Assembly (NCBI GenBank): GCA_964350315.1
Contig: CAYGJD010000003.1
Span: 1 to 64,000, forward strand
DNA length: 64,000 bases
Direction of reading: 5' to 3'
Source: JAJZEO01 sp964350315
Lineage (GTDB): Bacteria > Chlamydiota > Chlamydiia > Chlamydiales > 2-12-FULL-49-11
Shown: one piece after another, positions 43,516-52,557 of the stretch
Position numbering within the stretch: the stretch's first letter is position 1
Layout of the letters: each line of letters starts with the position of its first letter
Notes under the pieces: model-generated
What the model was told of the DNA's origin: nothing
Database searches by the model: none
What the model saw: the letters and a program-made list of their open reading frames with translations, nothing else
Position numbers and translations under genes: made by a program

Positions 43516-45414
43516 ATGGAATTAACCCTCTCTGCTTCTCAATTGAACCAGATGTATAGCCACCTGCCTGGGGCCTTATTTACAGAAAACAACAAGGCAA
43601 CTCTTTTAAGCAAAATCACGGGTAAGACATGGATTATTTCCCAAAATCCAGATGCCAGAGATCTTCACCACCATGTTTCAAGAGGGCAGCCTCAGCGGGT
43701 AACTTTTGTAGCAAAACCTTTAGATCCTTATGCTCATATCGCTTCTTTAAGTAGCGCTGTAGACATTTTTAATGCTAGCACAGACAAATCAAAACCAGAT
43801 CTAGATTATCTTGCAGATCTTCTTGCAATCGCGACAGAAACAACAAACGAGTATATGATTAATGCGTTTAGTTTTTGTTGCAAATTCTTATGTAGGAATG
43901 ACACGAATTTTGATTTTCTTGGAATTATTTATCCCCCCCTACAACGAAGAAAAATAATCTTAAGGTGGGAAGATCGAGAGCGTGCTTTAGAAGCTGCGCG
44001 AAGCATCTTAATAGAACAAGCTGTATGCGTTGCTGTGCGTTGTCTATTTACCCTCATTCATCAAAAAGCAAAACAAGATGGTCGATCAAACATTGCGCCT
44101 TCATCTTTAATAAAGCATTTGACTCAAGCATACACTTGGATTTTTCGACTTGATTCAAAATTTCAGTCCCCTTTCAAAGAATGTGTGGCAGAAATTTTCA
44201 AATACCTAAAAGTAGACACCTCTTCTTTAGAAAACCAAAGTATTCAATCTCTTTTATGGCTCGGCGATGAATTATTTAAAACTGATCAACAAGCAGACTT
44301 GCCTCCACTACCTGCACCTCTCATCTCATTTTTAAGCTTAGATTACCCTCGTCCTATTGTTGTAATACCTGAATCTGATAAAACAATCACAACTGCACAA
44401 AATCCTGTTGAAGTCCCAGACGTCTATTTACCTCTACTCTTGGCTCTTATTATCTGTAGCGATCAAAACTTAGATTCAGCAACTAAAGTAATCACACCTC
44501 TTCTCATTGAAATGGGAAGAAGAGGACCGCTTCTAATAGAGTTTGAGAATTTCATCTATTCTTTTATTACAGATAACAAACAAGACCCTACAACTGAAGA
44601 AGTCGAAGAAAATGTTAAATGCATAATACGAACAAATGCACGCGCAACACCTATTTGGAGTGGCTCTCTTCTTTTTGCTCTTAAAAAAACAATCGAACAC
44701 ATGACAGAATTTAAAGAAGAACGAAAACCTTTTCCTAATACATTAGGAAAAACAACCACTACAGTGATTGCTTTTCTTCAAAAATTGGCTCCTGCATACA
44801 CAAAATTTCCAACGCATATCAACAACCTCTTTTTTAAAGCTCTGCATGTAGCCCTGCGCGTTCATATGAAGGTGCTTGAAAGACAGACTAATAGAAATAC
44901 TGTAGAGGCGTGGAGAGCTTTTAATGATCTTTGTCAATTTGATGAACTTGACAAAGATTTTGAAGTCGGTAATTTTCCAAAAGAAATCGTGGTCACGTAT
45001 TTTTTACAGCAAATCAGGCGTTTTAAAACAGAGTTTCTGCCTCTATTCTCTTTATCTAAAATATCCGAAACTTTCAGAACTCCTAAAGAAAAAAGTGATC
45101 TATTTACCAATAACATGCGGAGACTAAGTCTCAACATGTGGAAACAGATTATATGTGCGCATTTTCATATAGAAGAAGGCAATATCACTTTTGGAGCACC
45201 AGAAACAAAAGACTCTACAATCACAGAAGCCGAAGTAGAGAAATGGAAAATTTTTATAGTTGCGCATCCAGAATGTATCTTAAATGATCACAAAGAAGTA
45301 GCTGACAAATTTAAAGATGTCTGTTTGAGTCTTTTAGATTCATGTGAGAAGGTGGCAAAAAGTTTATTTTCACAATGTTTGAAGGATCTACATCATGCAG
45401 AAGAAGACAATTAA
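43516..45414 (+). CDS. Unknown family protein, tandem paralogue 2 of 3
   Basis: Unrecognised 632-residue protein starting MELTLSASQLNQMYSHLPGA and continuing LFTENNKATLLSKITGKTW. Unlike its siblings it has almost no Pro-rich linker. Shared blocks are NEYMINAFSFCCKFLC (near residue 115) and TPIWSGSLLFALKKTIEHM (near 377). It lies 46 bases after paralogue 1. Mostly helical, cytosolic by composition, without a recognisable domain. Confidence 0.78.
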   Translation: MELTLSASQLNQMYSHLPGALFTENNKATLLSKITGKTWIISQNPDARDLHHHVSRGQPQRVTFVAKPLDPYAHIASLSSAVDIFNASTDKSKPDLDYLADLLAIATETTNEYMINAFSFCCKFLCRNDTNFDFLGIIYPPLQRRKIILRWEDRERALEAARSILIEQAVCVAVRCLFTLIHQKAKQDGRSNIAPSSLIKHLTQAYTWIFRLDSKFQSPFKECVAEIFKYLKVDTSSLENQSIQSLLWLGDELFKTDQQADLPPLPAPLISFLSLDYPRPIVVIPESDKTITTAQNPVEVPDVYLPLLLALIICSDQNLDSATKVITPLLIEMGRRGPLLIEFENFIYSFITDNKQDPTTEEVEENVKCIIRTNARATPIWSGSLLFALKKTIEHMTEFKEERKPFPNTLGKTTTTVIAFLQKLAPAYTKFPTHINNLFFKALHVALRVHMKVLERQTNRNTVEAWRAFNDLCQFDELDKDFEVGNFPKEIVVTYFLQQIRRFKTEFLPLFSLSKISETFRTPKEKSDLFTNNMRRLSLNMWKQIICAHFHIEEGNITFGAPETKDSTITEAEVEKWKIFIVAHPECILNDHKEVADKFKDVCLSLLDSCEKVAKSLFSQCLKDLHHAEEDN

Positions 45415-45549
45415 TAAATATTTTCTGTTGAATTTCCTTTCAAGGCGAAAGCTTTGCAAAAAGTTTTTCTAAAAAAATTAATTAACACTTTTCTTCATTG
45501 AAAACTTGTGATAACTTAACGAACTCTTAACTTAAAAAAAGGTGTTACA

Positions 45550-47868
45550 ATGGAACTTTCTTTGTCTGCAAACCAACTCAATCAGATGTATTCTCATTTG
45601 CCTCGAGTTTTATTTACTGAAAATAACAAAGGTGAACTACTAAGTCAAATTACAGGTCAAAAATGGATTGTTACTGTAAATCCTGAACTAGACGATCTAT
45701 TTGGGGACTTACCTCCACCACTACCAATATCTCCTCCTTTAACAAGAGCTCCGCCATCATCAGTAAGATCATCAGGAGCATCATCTCCCCGTCCACCAGA
45801 ATTTAGCCCTACACCTATTCGCATAAGTCCAGCAGAACGTCGTAGAAGTTTATCTGCTCCAGCAACAGACGGCCACTCAACACGCCCAAAGATAATACGT
45901 AAAGAAATCCTAAGAACTGATTTCTCTTTGCGTGATATAGCAGAAGATGATCCTTATGTTCACATCGACTCTCTTGCAAAAGCAAAAATGGCCTTTTCAG
46001 TCCATGAAGCAGCTTCACGAGCTCAAACAACACTTCCTTCTAAGATGCTTCCAAAAGATGATCTATCTCTTTTAGCAACATATATTGATCTTGCGAACAA
46101 AACACAAAATAAATACATGTGGCAAGCTTTTGGAGTTCTTTGTAAATCTCTTGGCAAAGAAGTTCCAATGCTTGGATTTCCTGGAAGAACAATCAATCCA
46201 TTTACAAAAGCAATGTCGCTTGCTGGGGCGGAACATGAGACAGAACTAGAGGAAGATTTTTTGGTTCAACAAGCAATTTGTGTTATCAGACAATGTCAAT
46301 TTGCTCTATCTTTAAATCGAGCTCAAAGCCGAATTGAAAAAGATTGTGCTCCCGCACCACAGATTCCTCTTGGGTTATTATTTAGCGCACTAAATCAAGC
46401 TTTTTCATGGATTTCTCACTCAAATGAAGAAGAGCAAGAAAAATTTAAAACAGAACTTATTCCTCTTTGCAATAGAATAGCAAAACTTTCAGGAGATGCT
46501 CATGCATTTTCTCGAGAGCTAAAGCATCGCCAAACCAGCCTAGAAAAAGAGGAAACAGGCGACGGCATAAGAATCTTAATTGAACTCGGATTACACACAT
46601 TTAGAGACTATACTCCAGAAGAAGGGATCCTTCCAGCCTCTTTACTACCAGCTCCACATGTAAGAATCTATGGCCTTAACAAAACAGTTCCAATTGTCAT
46701 CAGAGAAGATCAAAGAGAAACATGGTGGAAAGTCACTAAATTTTTAGGCGACGGCCTTAAAACTGCCCCTCTATACAGCTTGCCACTACTGGCAGCACTC
46801 AGCGTTTGTACACACAACTCTCATGAGCCAAAACCAGATAGAGGCCTCAATCCCATCCTTGCACAAATGTTTAAACGCGATCCTGAGATGGCAAGAAGAT
46901 ACAAAGAACTCATCTGTCAATCTACCTACCCAAGGACTACGCCACCAAGCGATGCGATGATAGAGCAACAGGTAAAATGCGTGATTAAAAATGGTGCTAC
47001 AGCACTAAGTGTATGGAGCGGGACATTGCTCTTTGCACTTTCAGAAACGCAGCATCAACTAGATCTTATTGGAAATGAAGGGAAATCGACTAGAAATTGT
47101 GTTGCCCAAATACATCAAACAATGGAGTTTCTCTTAATTCTAGCGCCTGCATTTGAAAGTTTCCCTTTTGAAATTCAACAGGAGTTCAAAGCTCTTTCTC
47201 TCAAAACATATCAAGCATGCGACCGGATCTATATGAAAAATCATGACTCGCGAGTTGTAGCGGCTTGGCAAGAATTCAAAGCTCACTGTAAATTTGAAGA
47301 GATTTCCGAAGGCTTTGAAACAACATTACACGACCACGATGAGACACTCAATTATTTCCGCTGGCAGTATTTAAGATTCCAAGAAAAGTTTTTGCCACTA
47401 TCGATTTTAACCCAAGTCCTAAGCGTTGGAGTAACAACACCAACAATGACAAGAAAAGCAGGCCAAGCTACATCTACTCCTAAGTTGGCTCGAAGAAGCA
47501 TGCCAGGAAGCTCTCCTCAAGGATCACCTGGATCTGCCAGAAAAGTTGATTTCTTTGAAAGATACTTACGAGCGTTAAGCATTGAGGGTTGTCAGCAATT
47601 ACTCGAAGATGATGCACTTAATCAAAATTTCTATAAATGGCTTAATGTAATCTCAATAGGAAAACCAGCTTCACAATTTTGTGAAAAACTTAATCCAAAA
47701 GATGATGCAGAAGCTTGGCGCACCTTTCTTATTGAAAAATCACAAGTCGTACAAGGAAACAAACAAACAAGAAAAGCTTTGCTAGATGGATTTTCTAAAC
47801 TTTTACATGAGACTCAAAATTGGGCTAAGCATTTATATACTTCAACAATGGAAGAGCGTGAAGCTTAA
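45550..47868 (+). CDS. Unknown family protein, tandem paralogue 3 of 3
   Basis: Unrecognised 772-residue protein starting MELSLSANQLNQMYSHLPRV and continuing LFTENNKGELLSQITGQKW. Residues 55-120 are Pro/Ser/Arg-rich, the rest is helical. Shared blocks are NKYMWQAFGVLCKSL (near 195) and LSVWSGTLLFALSETQHQL (near 485). A second Ser/Pro-rich, basic stretch (residues 640-665) precedes the C-terminus. The last codons overlap the convergent pgeF by four bases. Confidence 0.78.
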   Translation: MELSLSANQLNQMYSHLPRVLFTENNKGELLSQITGQKWIVTVNPELDDLFGDLPPPLPISPPLTRAPPSSVRSSGASSPRPPEFSPTPIRISPAERRRSLSAPATDGHSTRPKIIRKEILRTDFSLRDIAEDDPYVHIDSLAKAKMAFSVHEAASRAQTTLPSKMLPKDDLSLLATYIDLANKTQNKYMWQAFGVLCKSLGKEVPMLGFPGRTINPFTKAMSLAGAEHETELEEDFLVQQAICVIRQCQFALSLNRAQSRIEKDCAPAPQIPLGLLFSALNQAFSWISHSNEEEQEKFKTELIPLCNRIAKLSGDAHAFSRELKHRQTSLEKEETGDGIRILIELGLHTFRDYTPEEGILPASLLPAPHVRIYGLNKTVPIVIREDQRETWWKVTKFLGDGLKTAPLYSLPLLAALSVCTHNSHEPKPDRGLNPILAQMFKRDPEMARRYKELICQSTYPRTTPPSDAMIEQQVKCVIKNGATALSVWSGTLLFALSETQHQLDLIGNEGKSTRNCVAQIHQTMEFLLILAPAFESFPFEIQQEFKALSLKTYQACDRIYMKNHDSRVVAAWQEFKAHCKFEEISEGFETTLHDHDETLNYFRWQYLRFQEKFLPLSILTQVLSVGVTTPTMTRKAGQATSTPKLARRSMPGSSPQGSPGSARKVDFFERYLRALSIEGCQQLLEDDALNQNFYKWLNVISIGKPASQFCEKLNPKDDAEAWRTFLIEKSQVVQGNKQTRKALLDGFSKLLHETQNWAKHLYTSTMEEREA

Positions 47869-48611
47869 ACCGTCAAGGCGCAAACAGTAGCATTACGACC
47901 TGTTGCTCTTTCTCGCCGATAAGAATAGAAGTCGCCCTCGTTTGCATGCGTGCAGATAGAGGCGATTTCTATTTGTTTTTCCGGAATACCGCAATCTTTG
48001 AGTTGCTGTCTTGCAATTCCCCACAAATCAAATCGATTTTTTGCATCCTTATGTTTCCAAAAACTTTGTGGAAGTTCGTTTTCGTAATTTACAAATTCAG
48101 CTGCAATAGGACCAAGACTCGGTGAAATACACGCGATGACATCTTTAGGATCTGTATTTGCCAGTGCTTTCATCTTTTCAAGAGTTCGTGCATAAATATT
48201 TTGTACATTTCCTCGCCAGCCTGCATGTACATTTGCTAATACGTGATTTTTTGTATCATAAAAAATAGCTGCCTGGCAATCAGCATGACGTATTGCAATC
48301 CCAACATTCTTTTTTGTTGTAATCATCCCGTCTGCATTGAGCACCTCATCACCTGACTTAATCTCTTCAATGCCATCTTTATGTTCTTGATTGAGAAATG
48401 TAAGCTTCTTTAATTGAAGTAGCTTTGCCATTCGGCGTTTGTTCTCTGCGATAGCAACTGGATCATCCCCTACACTATCCCCAACATTCAAAGAATCAAA
48501 CGGAAACTTTGAAACCCCTCCATTTCTTGTAAAAACAGCATGCTTAATCGGCAAATTTTGCAAGAGCTCAAATTCATACCAAACTAGATCTTTACTCTTT
48601 TTCCTTAACAT
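47865..48611 (-). CDS. pgeF: PgeF/YfiH (laccase-domain) purine nucleoside phosphorylase / peptidoglycan editing factor
   Basis: Multicopper-like YfiH family protein of 248 residues. Signature blocks are AVFTRNGGVSKFPFDSLNVG, the IRHADCQAAIFYD and NVHAGWRGNVQNI motifs carrying the zinc-binding Cys and His, and CTHANEGDFYSYRRERATGR at the C-terminus. E. coli YfiH acts in correcting peptidoglycan precursors, and other members cleave purine nucleosides; which role holds here is not visible. It stands alone, convergent with the third tandem paralogue. Confidence 0.93.
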   Translation of the reverse strand: MLRKKSKDLVWYEFELLQNLPIKHAVFTRNGGVSKFPFDSLNVGDSVGDDPVAIAENKRRMAKLLQLKKLTFLNQEHKDGIEEIKSGDEVLNADGMITTKKNVGIAIRHADCQAAIFYDTKNHVLANVHAGWRGNVQNIYARTLEKMKALANTDPKDVIACISPSLGPIAAEFVNYENELPQSFWKHKDAKNRFDLWGIARQQLKDCGIPEKQIEIASICTHANEGDFYSYRRERATGRNATVCALTV

Positions 48612-48641
48612 TTTTCTCCTCTCTTGCTTATACTTGTACTC

Positions 48642-49535
48642 ATGTATGGTTTAACAATATTTCTAAAAAGTCCAATCGGCTCAGTTGGGTACGTGCTGCT
48701 CATGTTAGCTTTTATCTCTCTTTGGTTCAACCGGAAGATTTGGCTTTGGGGACCTCTATTTGCCCTATCATTTGTTTGTGCATACTATGGAGATATTGCA
48801 ACAATTAAAGCTCTTGTTCCGATTGGAGTATTGCTTTTGTGCTTCTTGTCATTAACACAAGAAATTCCCGGATTTGTTCGTATGTTTGCCGTCTTAATCG
48901 CAAGCTGTATAACACTTGCAATGTTTGGGCACTTTATTTCTGGATTTCACAACATTGAATTTGCACATCAGTGGAAGGCAAGCGCAACTTCACTCCCCAT
49001 GAACCTCTACTTAAACTACGACAAACCTATTGCTGCCTTATTTATTTTAGGACTACTTGTTCCTTTAATTGAAACAGCAAGAGAATGGCGTCGGATGCTT
49101 TATATTGCTGTACCTTGGGCATGCATGACGTGTGCGATTATGCTGGCTCTTGCAATGTTTATGCAAATAGTTGAATTCGATCCAAAACTTCCCTCAATCA
49201 CATTTATGTTTTTGATCAGACAAATCTTCTTTGTTGTAATCCCTGAAGAGGCTCTATTTCGTGGTTTTATCCAAAAAGAAATTGCTCAAAACTTGAATAA
49301 TTCAGCTTCAGGAATATTAGCCGTTCTCGTAACAGCCCTTATCTACGCCTTCTTGCATATATTGATGATCCCCTCTCTACCATTTTTCATTATGGCATTT
49401 ACAGCAGGGCTACTCTATGGAGCTGTCTACCAAATTACAGATCGAATTGAAGCATCAATGTTTGTGCATCTTTGCCTAAACGTTGTGCATTTTTTCTTCT
49501 TTACCTACCCGATTCTAGATGGCTTGAAAATTTAA
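48642..49535 (+). CDS. CPBP-family intramembrane metalloprotease (CAAX/Abi type)
   Basis: Polytopic inner-membrane protein of about 297 residues with seven or eight hydrophobic segments. The catalytic CPBP motifs are in order: IPEEALFRGFIQKEI (EExxxR) near residue 207, FLHILMIPSLP near residue 247 and HLCLNVVHFFFF near the C-terminus. These proteases act on membrane substrates; the target is unknown. The start is either this ATG or a TTG at 48624; neither has a good ribosome-binding site. Confidence 0.87.
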   Translation: MYGLTIFLKSPIGSVGYVLLMLAFISLWFNRKIWLWGPLFALSFVCAYYGDIATIKALVPIGVLLLCFLSLTQEIPGFVRMFAVLIASCITLAMFGHFISGFHNIEFAHQWKASATSLPMNLYLNYDKPIAALFILGLLVPLIETAREWRRMLYIAVPWACMTCAIMLALAMFMQIVEFDPKLPSITFMFLIRQIFFVVIPEEALFRGFIQKEIAQNLNNSASGILAVLVTALIYAFLHILMIPSLPFFIMAFTAGLLYGAVYQITDRIEASMFVHLCLNVVHFFFFTYPILDGLKI

Positions 49536-49549
49536 AGGCTGCAAGAATT

Positions 49550-49981
49550 TTATAGAATTTTACGCACTGGACCTTTTTGATAGGTAGCAGCTCTCTCACC
49601 TGGTGAAATGACTTTCTTCCTAGTTCCAGATTCGCCTCTTCTTTGTTCTGCACGCAATATGACATTAATTGCTTCATAAGCATTAAGACCACGACAAACG
49701 TAAATAACAACGCGTCGTCTCATCTCGCTTGTAAGTGCATAGAGGTAGATTTTTTTATAGACAGGACCAAGCTCACCATAAACTGTTTTTTCTTCTGGTG
49801 AAAGGTCTTCTGCTTCGATAACTTTTTCTTGATTTTCTTCGTTGTATGCAAAAGATTGCTCAAAAAATGACAACCCAAATTCAGAACAGGCCCCAAAAAG
49901 GCCTGTCATCGTAAGAGTCGAGCAAAAAAAAATCCCTAAAATGAGACGCTTAACCGAAAATGTCATCTTTCTTTTTACCAT
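49550..49981 (-). CDS. Small secreted protein, unknown
   Basis: Unrecognised 143-residue protein with a signal peptide (VKRLILGIFFCSTLTMTGLF). The mature part contains EDLSPEEKTVYGELGPVYKK and ICRGLNAYEAINVILRAEQRR-type helices. A similar LS-x-K-x-Y pattern appears in the preceding gene (50600-49950), whose 3' end overlaps its start. A second ATG at 49966 also fits. Probably periplasmic; no known domain. Confidence 0.65.
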   Translation of the reverse strand: MVKRKMTFSVKRLILGIFFCSTLTMTGLFGACSEFGLSFFEQSFAYNEENQEKVIEAEDLSPEEKTVYGELGPVYKKIYLYALTSEMRRRVVIYVCRGLNAYEAINVILRAEQRRGESGTRKKVISPGERAATYQKGPVRKIL

Positions 49982-50600
49982 TAACTTCTTGTTGCTTTCT
50001 CATTGTTTTCATCGCTGGTGATTCATCCATACCTTTGTCTTCGCGTAGAGTAGGTGCAGTCACTTTTTTGCCTTTCATTTGTTTCTTATGCTCTTTCTGA
50101 TCTTGTTTTAATGCATTCGAAAGAGTTTTTTGGTGATTTCCACCATTTCTATATGTTTCAGCAACTTTATCTTGTTCATGATCTTCTAAAGCATCATAGG
50201 CTTTTTTATTCTTGTCGCTTAAACTATGGTAGGCATCTCTATGGTGCTGAGTAGGAAATTTCATCGAGTTGCTACTTGCCTTCATACGTGGAGTCACTTC
50301 CGTGTCGCCATCTCGCATACGTTCTTCTTCGATTCTTTTTGAGTGCTTTTCAGCTGGAGTCAGTGTCGTATTATTCGTACCAGCAGCTATTGCCGACTCA
50401 TCGATATTAGACTGTGAATTTTGATCAATTTCAACAGCAACCGCAGATTCATCTAAGCCTTTTGAAGATTGATTCTCAAATTCAGTCGAACCTATCTCTT
50501 CCTTTTGCATTTGCAAAGATTGGTTGTCGCCTTCTGTGGCATGCATAAATGTAGACCCAATCATAAGTGCAGCAACCGCAAGTGTTTGGATTTTTTTCAT
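49950..50600 (-). CDS. Small secreted protein, unknown, Gln/Glu/Lys-rich
   Basis: Unrecognised 216-residue protein with a clear signal peptide (MKKIQTLAVAALMIGSTFMH). The mature part is hydrophilic and probably disordered, with a DESA(V/I)A motif repeated near residues 50 and 68 and a helical block SLSDKNKKAYDALEDHEQDK near residue 124. GAGGG precedes the ATG. It overlaps the following secreted-protein gene by 32 bases. Confidence 0.68.
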   Translation of the reverse strand: MKKIQTLAVAALMIGSTFMHATEGDNQSLQMQKEEIGSTEFENQSSKGLDESAVAVEIDQNSQSNIDESAIAAGTNNTTLTPAEKHSKRIEEERMRDGDTEVTPRMKASSNSMKFPTQHHRDAYHSLSDKNKKAYDALEDHEQDKVAETYRNGGNHQKTLSNALKQDQKEHKKQMKGKKVTAPTLREDKGMDESPAMKTMRKQQEVNGKKKDDIFG

Positions 50601-50909
50601 CTTTTAACCCTCTATATTTAGACTTTACGTGTAATTTCTTACCCTTAATCCTTATGACTACACATAATTAAAAGAAAACAAAACATAATAATAATTGAAA
50701 GACACGCCCTAAAGCGCGCATTTTACGACACTTATGAACATAAAATATTTAAGAGTTTATTAAGAAGATATGTTTCATTTTCTAACCTCTCGGCTTCCCA
50801 AGACGCAACCTGCTCATTTTCTGTTGTTTAAAAAAACAAGATCAACTTTTTAGATTCTAGTTGAAGTAATTTGATAGATGACTAGACTACAAAATTAGGA
50901 GGCATTTCT
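50601..50909. other. Divergent intergenic region upstream of mcsA
   Basis: 309 AT-rich bases between the divergent secreted-protein gene and mcsA. It holds the candidate mcsA promoter (50861-50888). I found no repeat, hairpin with a T tail or small open frame worth reporting, and no CIRCE-like inverted repeat. Confidence 0.5.
50861..50888 (+). promoter_or_regulatory. Candidate promoter of mcsA-mcsB
   Basis: TTGAAG at 50861-50866 and TAGACT at 50883-50888 with a 16-base spacer; AGGAGG and the mcsA ATG follow closely. Confidence 0.45.
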
Positions 50910-51440
50910 ATGGATTCTGAGAAGCCAATTGAGTGTACGGGGTGCAAGAAAAAAGCAACCGTTACATACCGCGATATAAAAGATGGAAAGATGGCAACAA
51001 CCAACTTTTGTGCTGATTGCCCCATCCTTCGAGATAAGCTAGCCACCAACATTGGTAAGGGTGAGCTTATTCCTGTTGATGTGGAAAAAAACGTTGTTTG
51101 CCCTGAGTGTAAAACAACATTATATGCAGTTATGACAGGAGCTCCCTTTGGATGTAAGAAATGTTACGACACCTTCGAAGAATTTCTTACTCATGAACTT
51201 ACTCAATCAGGGGCGATACCACTTTCGACAACCTCTAAAGTAGAACCGCAAAATAAGTTACCCCTGCATTTAGGTAATGTTCCAAGCGGTGCAAAGTGCC
51301 CAGATTTTTCAGATAAGTTACGTTCATTAAACAGCGCTCTTCATGAAGCTCTTGCAATAGAAAATTATGAACGAGCTGCAAACTTGCGCGATCAGATCAA
51401 AATTATGATGGATAGGTCCTACAAAGGAGTTTCTGATTAA
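50910..51440 (+). CDS. mcsA: McsA-like zinc-finger/UVR-domain protein
   Basis: Activator partner of the protein-arginine kinase McsB in Gram-positive bacteria; chlamydiae have a similar gene (CT676). The 176-residue product has four Cys-pair motifs, CTGCKKKATVTYRD, NFCADCP, VVCPECKTTLY and GCKKCYDTF, for zinc binding, and a C-terminal UVR motif (LNSALHEALAIENYERAANL). AGGAGG precedes the ATG. Its stop overlaps the likely start of mcsB. Confidence 0.9.
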   Translation: MDSEKPIECTGCKKKATVTYRDIKDGKMATTNFCADCPILRDKLATNIGKGELIPVDVEKNVVCPECKTTLYAVMTGAPFGCKKCYDTFEEFLTHELTQSGAIPLSTTSKVEPQNKLPLHLGNVPSGAKCPDFSDKLRSLNSALHEALAIENYERAANLRDQIKIMMDRSYKGVSD

Positions 51441-52491
51441 TTATTCACTTCCTAGTATTTTTTTTGACTCAACTCCTTGGGGTAAATCTGAAGATCCTAT
51501 TTGGCTTGGATCTGTTTTTATTCTCCATCGAAATCTAGACCCATTTCCTTTTCCAAGTCAGATGAATGAGGCGCAAAGGCAACAAACTTTTGATAGTTGT
51601 TGTTCTTATATACTTCCCCATCTTGCAAACGGCAAAGCTCTTGGGCATACCGAATTAAATCCTCATACAAAAGAATTTCTTTTTGAACACTTTATTTTGA
51701 GTGAAGGATTTGAACAATTTGATGCTGGAAAAGGCATGATTATTGATGACTCATCTTCATTTCTTGGTTTAATCAATGTTGAAGATCATATTCATATTCA
51801 CTTGTTTGAAAAATCCACAAATTGGGATGAAGCCTACCACCGCCTCAACAATTTAGATAAAGAAATCAGTCGATCTATGGAATTTGCTTTTTCCGATCGA
51901 TTTGGCCATCTTACATCAGATCCATTAGTTTGTGGAACAGGCCTTGTAGTTCAAACATTTTTGCATTGCCCAGCATTGATCCATACAGGAAATTTTGCAA
52001 AATGTATCGAATCCTTAGGAAAGGACATTATAATACGTGGACTTGGACACGAGGACGAATATATTTCTGACCTTATTTTAATTGAGAACAAATTTAAACT
52101 TGGTGTTACAGAACCTGATATTCTAAAATCTATCCATAATGCTGCGACAAAATTAGCTGCAGAAGAAAAAAATGCAAGAGAAGCACTTAAAGAAGAAAAA
52201 CATTCTCATGTGAAAGATTTAATATGTCGTGCTTATGCCATCCTAAAGCATGCACACACATTACAAATCGAAGAAACACTTGCAGCTCTTTCACTCTTTG
52301 AACTTGGGAAACAACTTGGCTGGATTGAAGGAGGAGATGATCTCTCTTTTGGCAAAAGCTTTTTTACAACAAGGCGAGCACACCTTCATGAGGCCTTAAA
52401 GTCGGCAGAACAAATCCCTAAGGAAGACCTTATTGTTAAGAGAGCTGCCTTAATCCACGAAAAACTCAAGTCGTCAAATATTAATTTGTAA
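51436..52491 (+). CDS. mcsB: McsB-like protein-arginine kinase homologue, degenerate, non-ATG start likely
   Basis: Guanido-kinase-fold homologue of about 351 residues following mcsA, as in Chlamydia CT676-CT675. An ATG-only start at 51562 would remove the N-terminal block DPIWLGSVFILHRNLDPFPF, which aligns with the IVLSSRVRLARN region of McsB, so the true start lies upstream. No ATG, GTG or TTG is available; AAAGGAG at 51423-51429 points to ATT at 51436 (or CTG at 51433), giving the expected length. Several phosphate-contacting arginines seem lost (VFILHR for VRLAR; GTGLVVQ for GTGLRAS), so kinase activity is doubtful. Confidence 0.8.
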   Translation: MNYSLPSIFFDSTPWGKSEDPIWLGSVFILHRNLDPFPFPSQMNEAQRQQTFDSCCSYILPHLANGKALGHTELNPHTKEFLFEHFILSEGFEQFDAGKGMIIDDSSSFLGLINVEDHIHIHLFEKSTNWDEAYHRLNNLDKEISRSMEFAFSDRFGHLTSDPLVCGTGLVVQTFLHCPALIHTGNFAKCIESLGKDIIIRGLGHEDEYISDLILIENKFKLGVTEPDILKSIHNAATKLAAEEKNAREALKEEKHSHVKDLICRAYAILKHAHTLQIEETLAALSLFELGKQLGWIEGGDDLSFGKSFFTTRRAHLHEALKSAEQIPKEDLIVKRAALIHEKLKSSNINL

Positions 52492-52557
52492 AATTTATAT
52501 TTCACTATTATTCAAATTGATTTTGGCTTATAATTTCTCCTATTCAGGGGGTTATAG

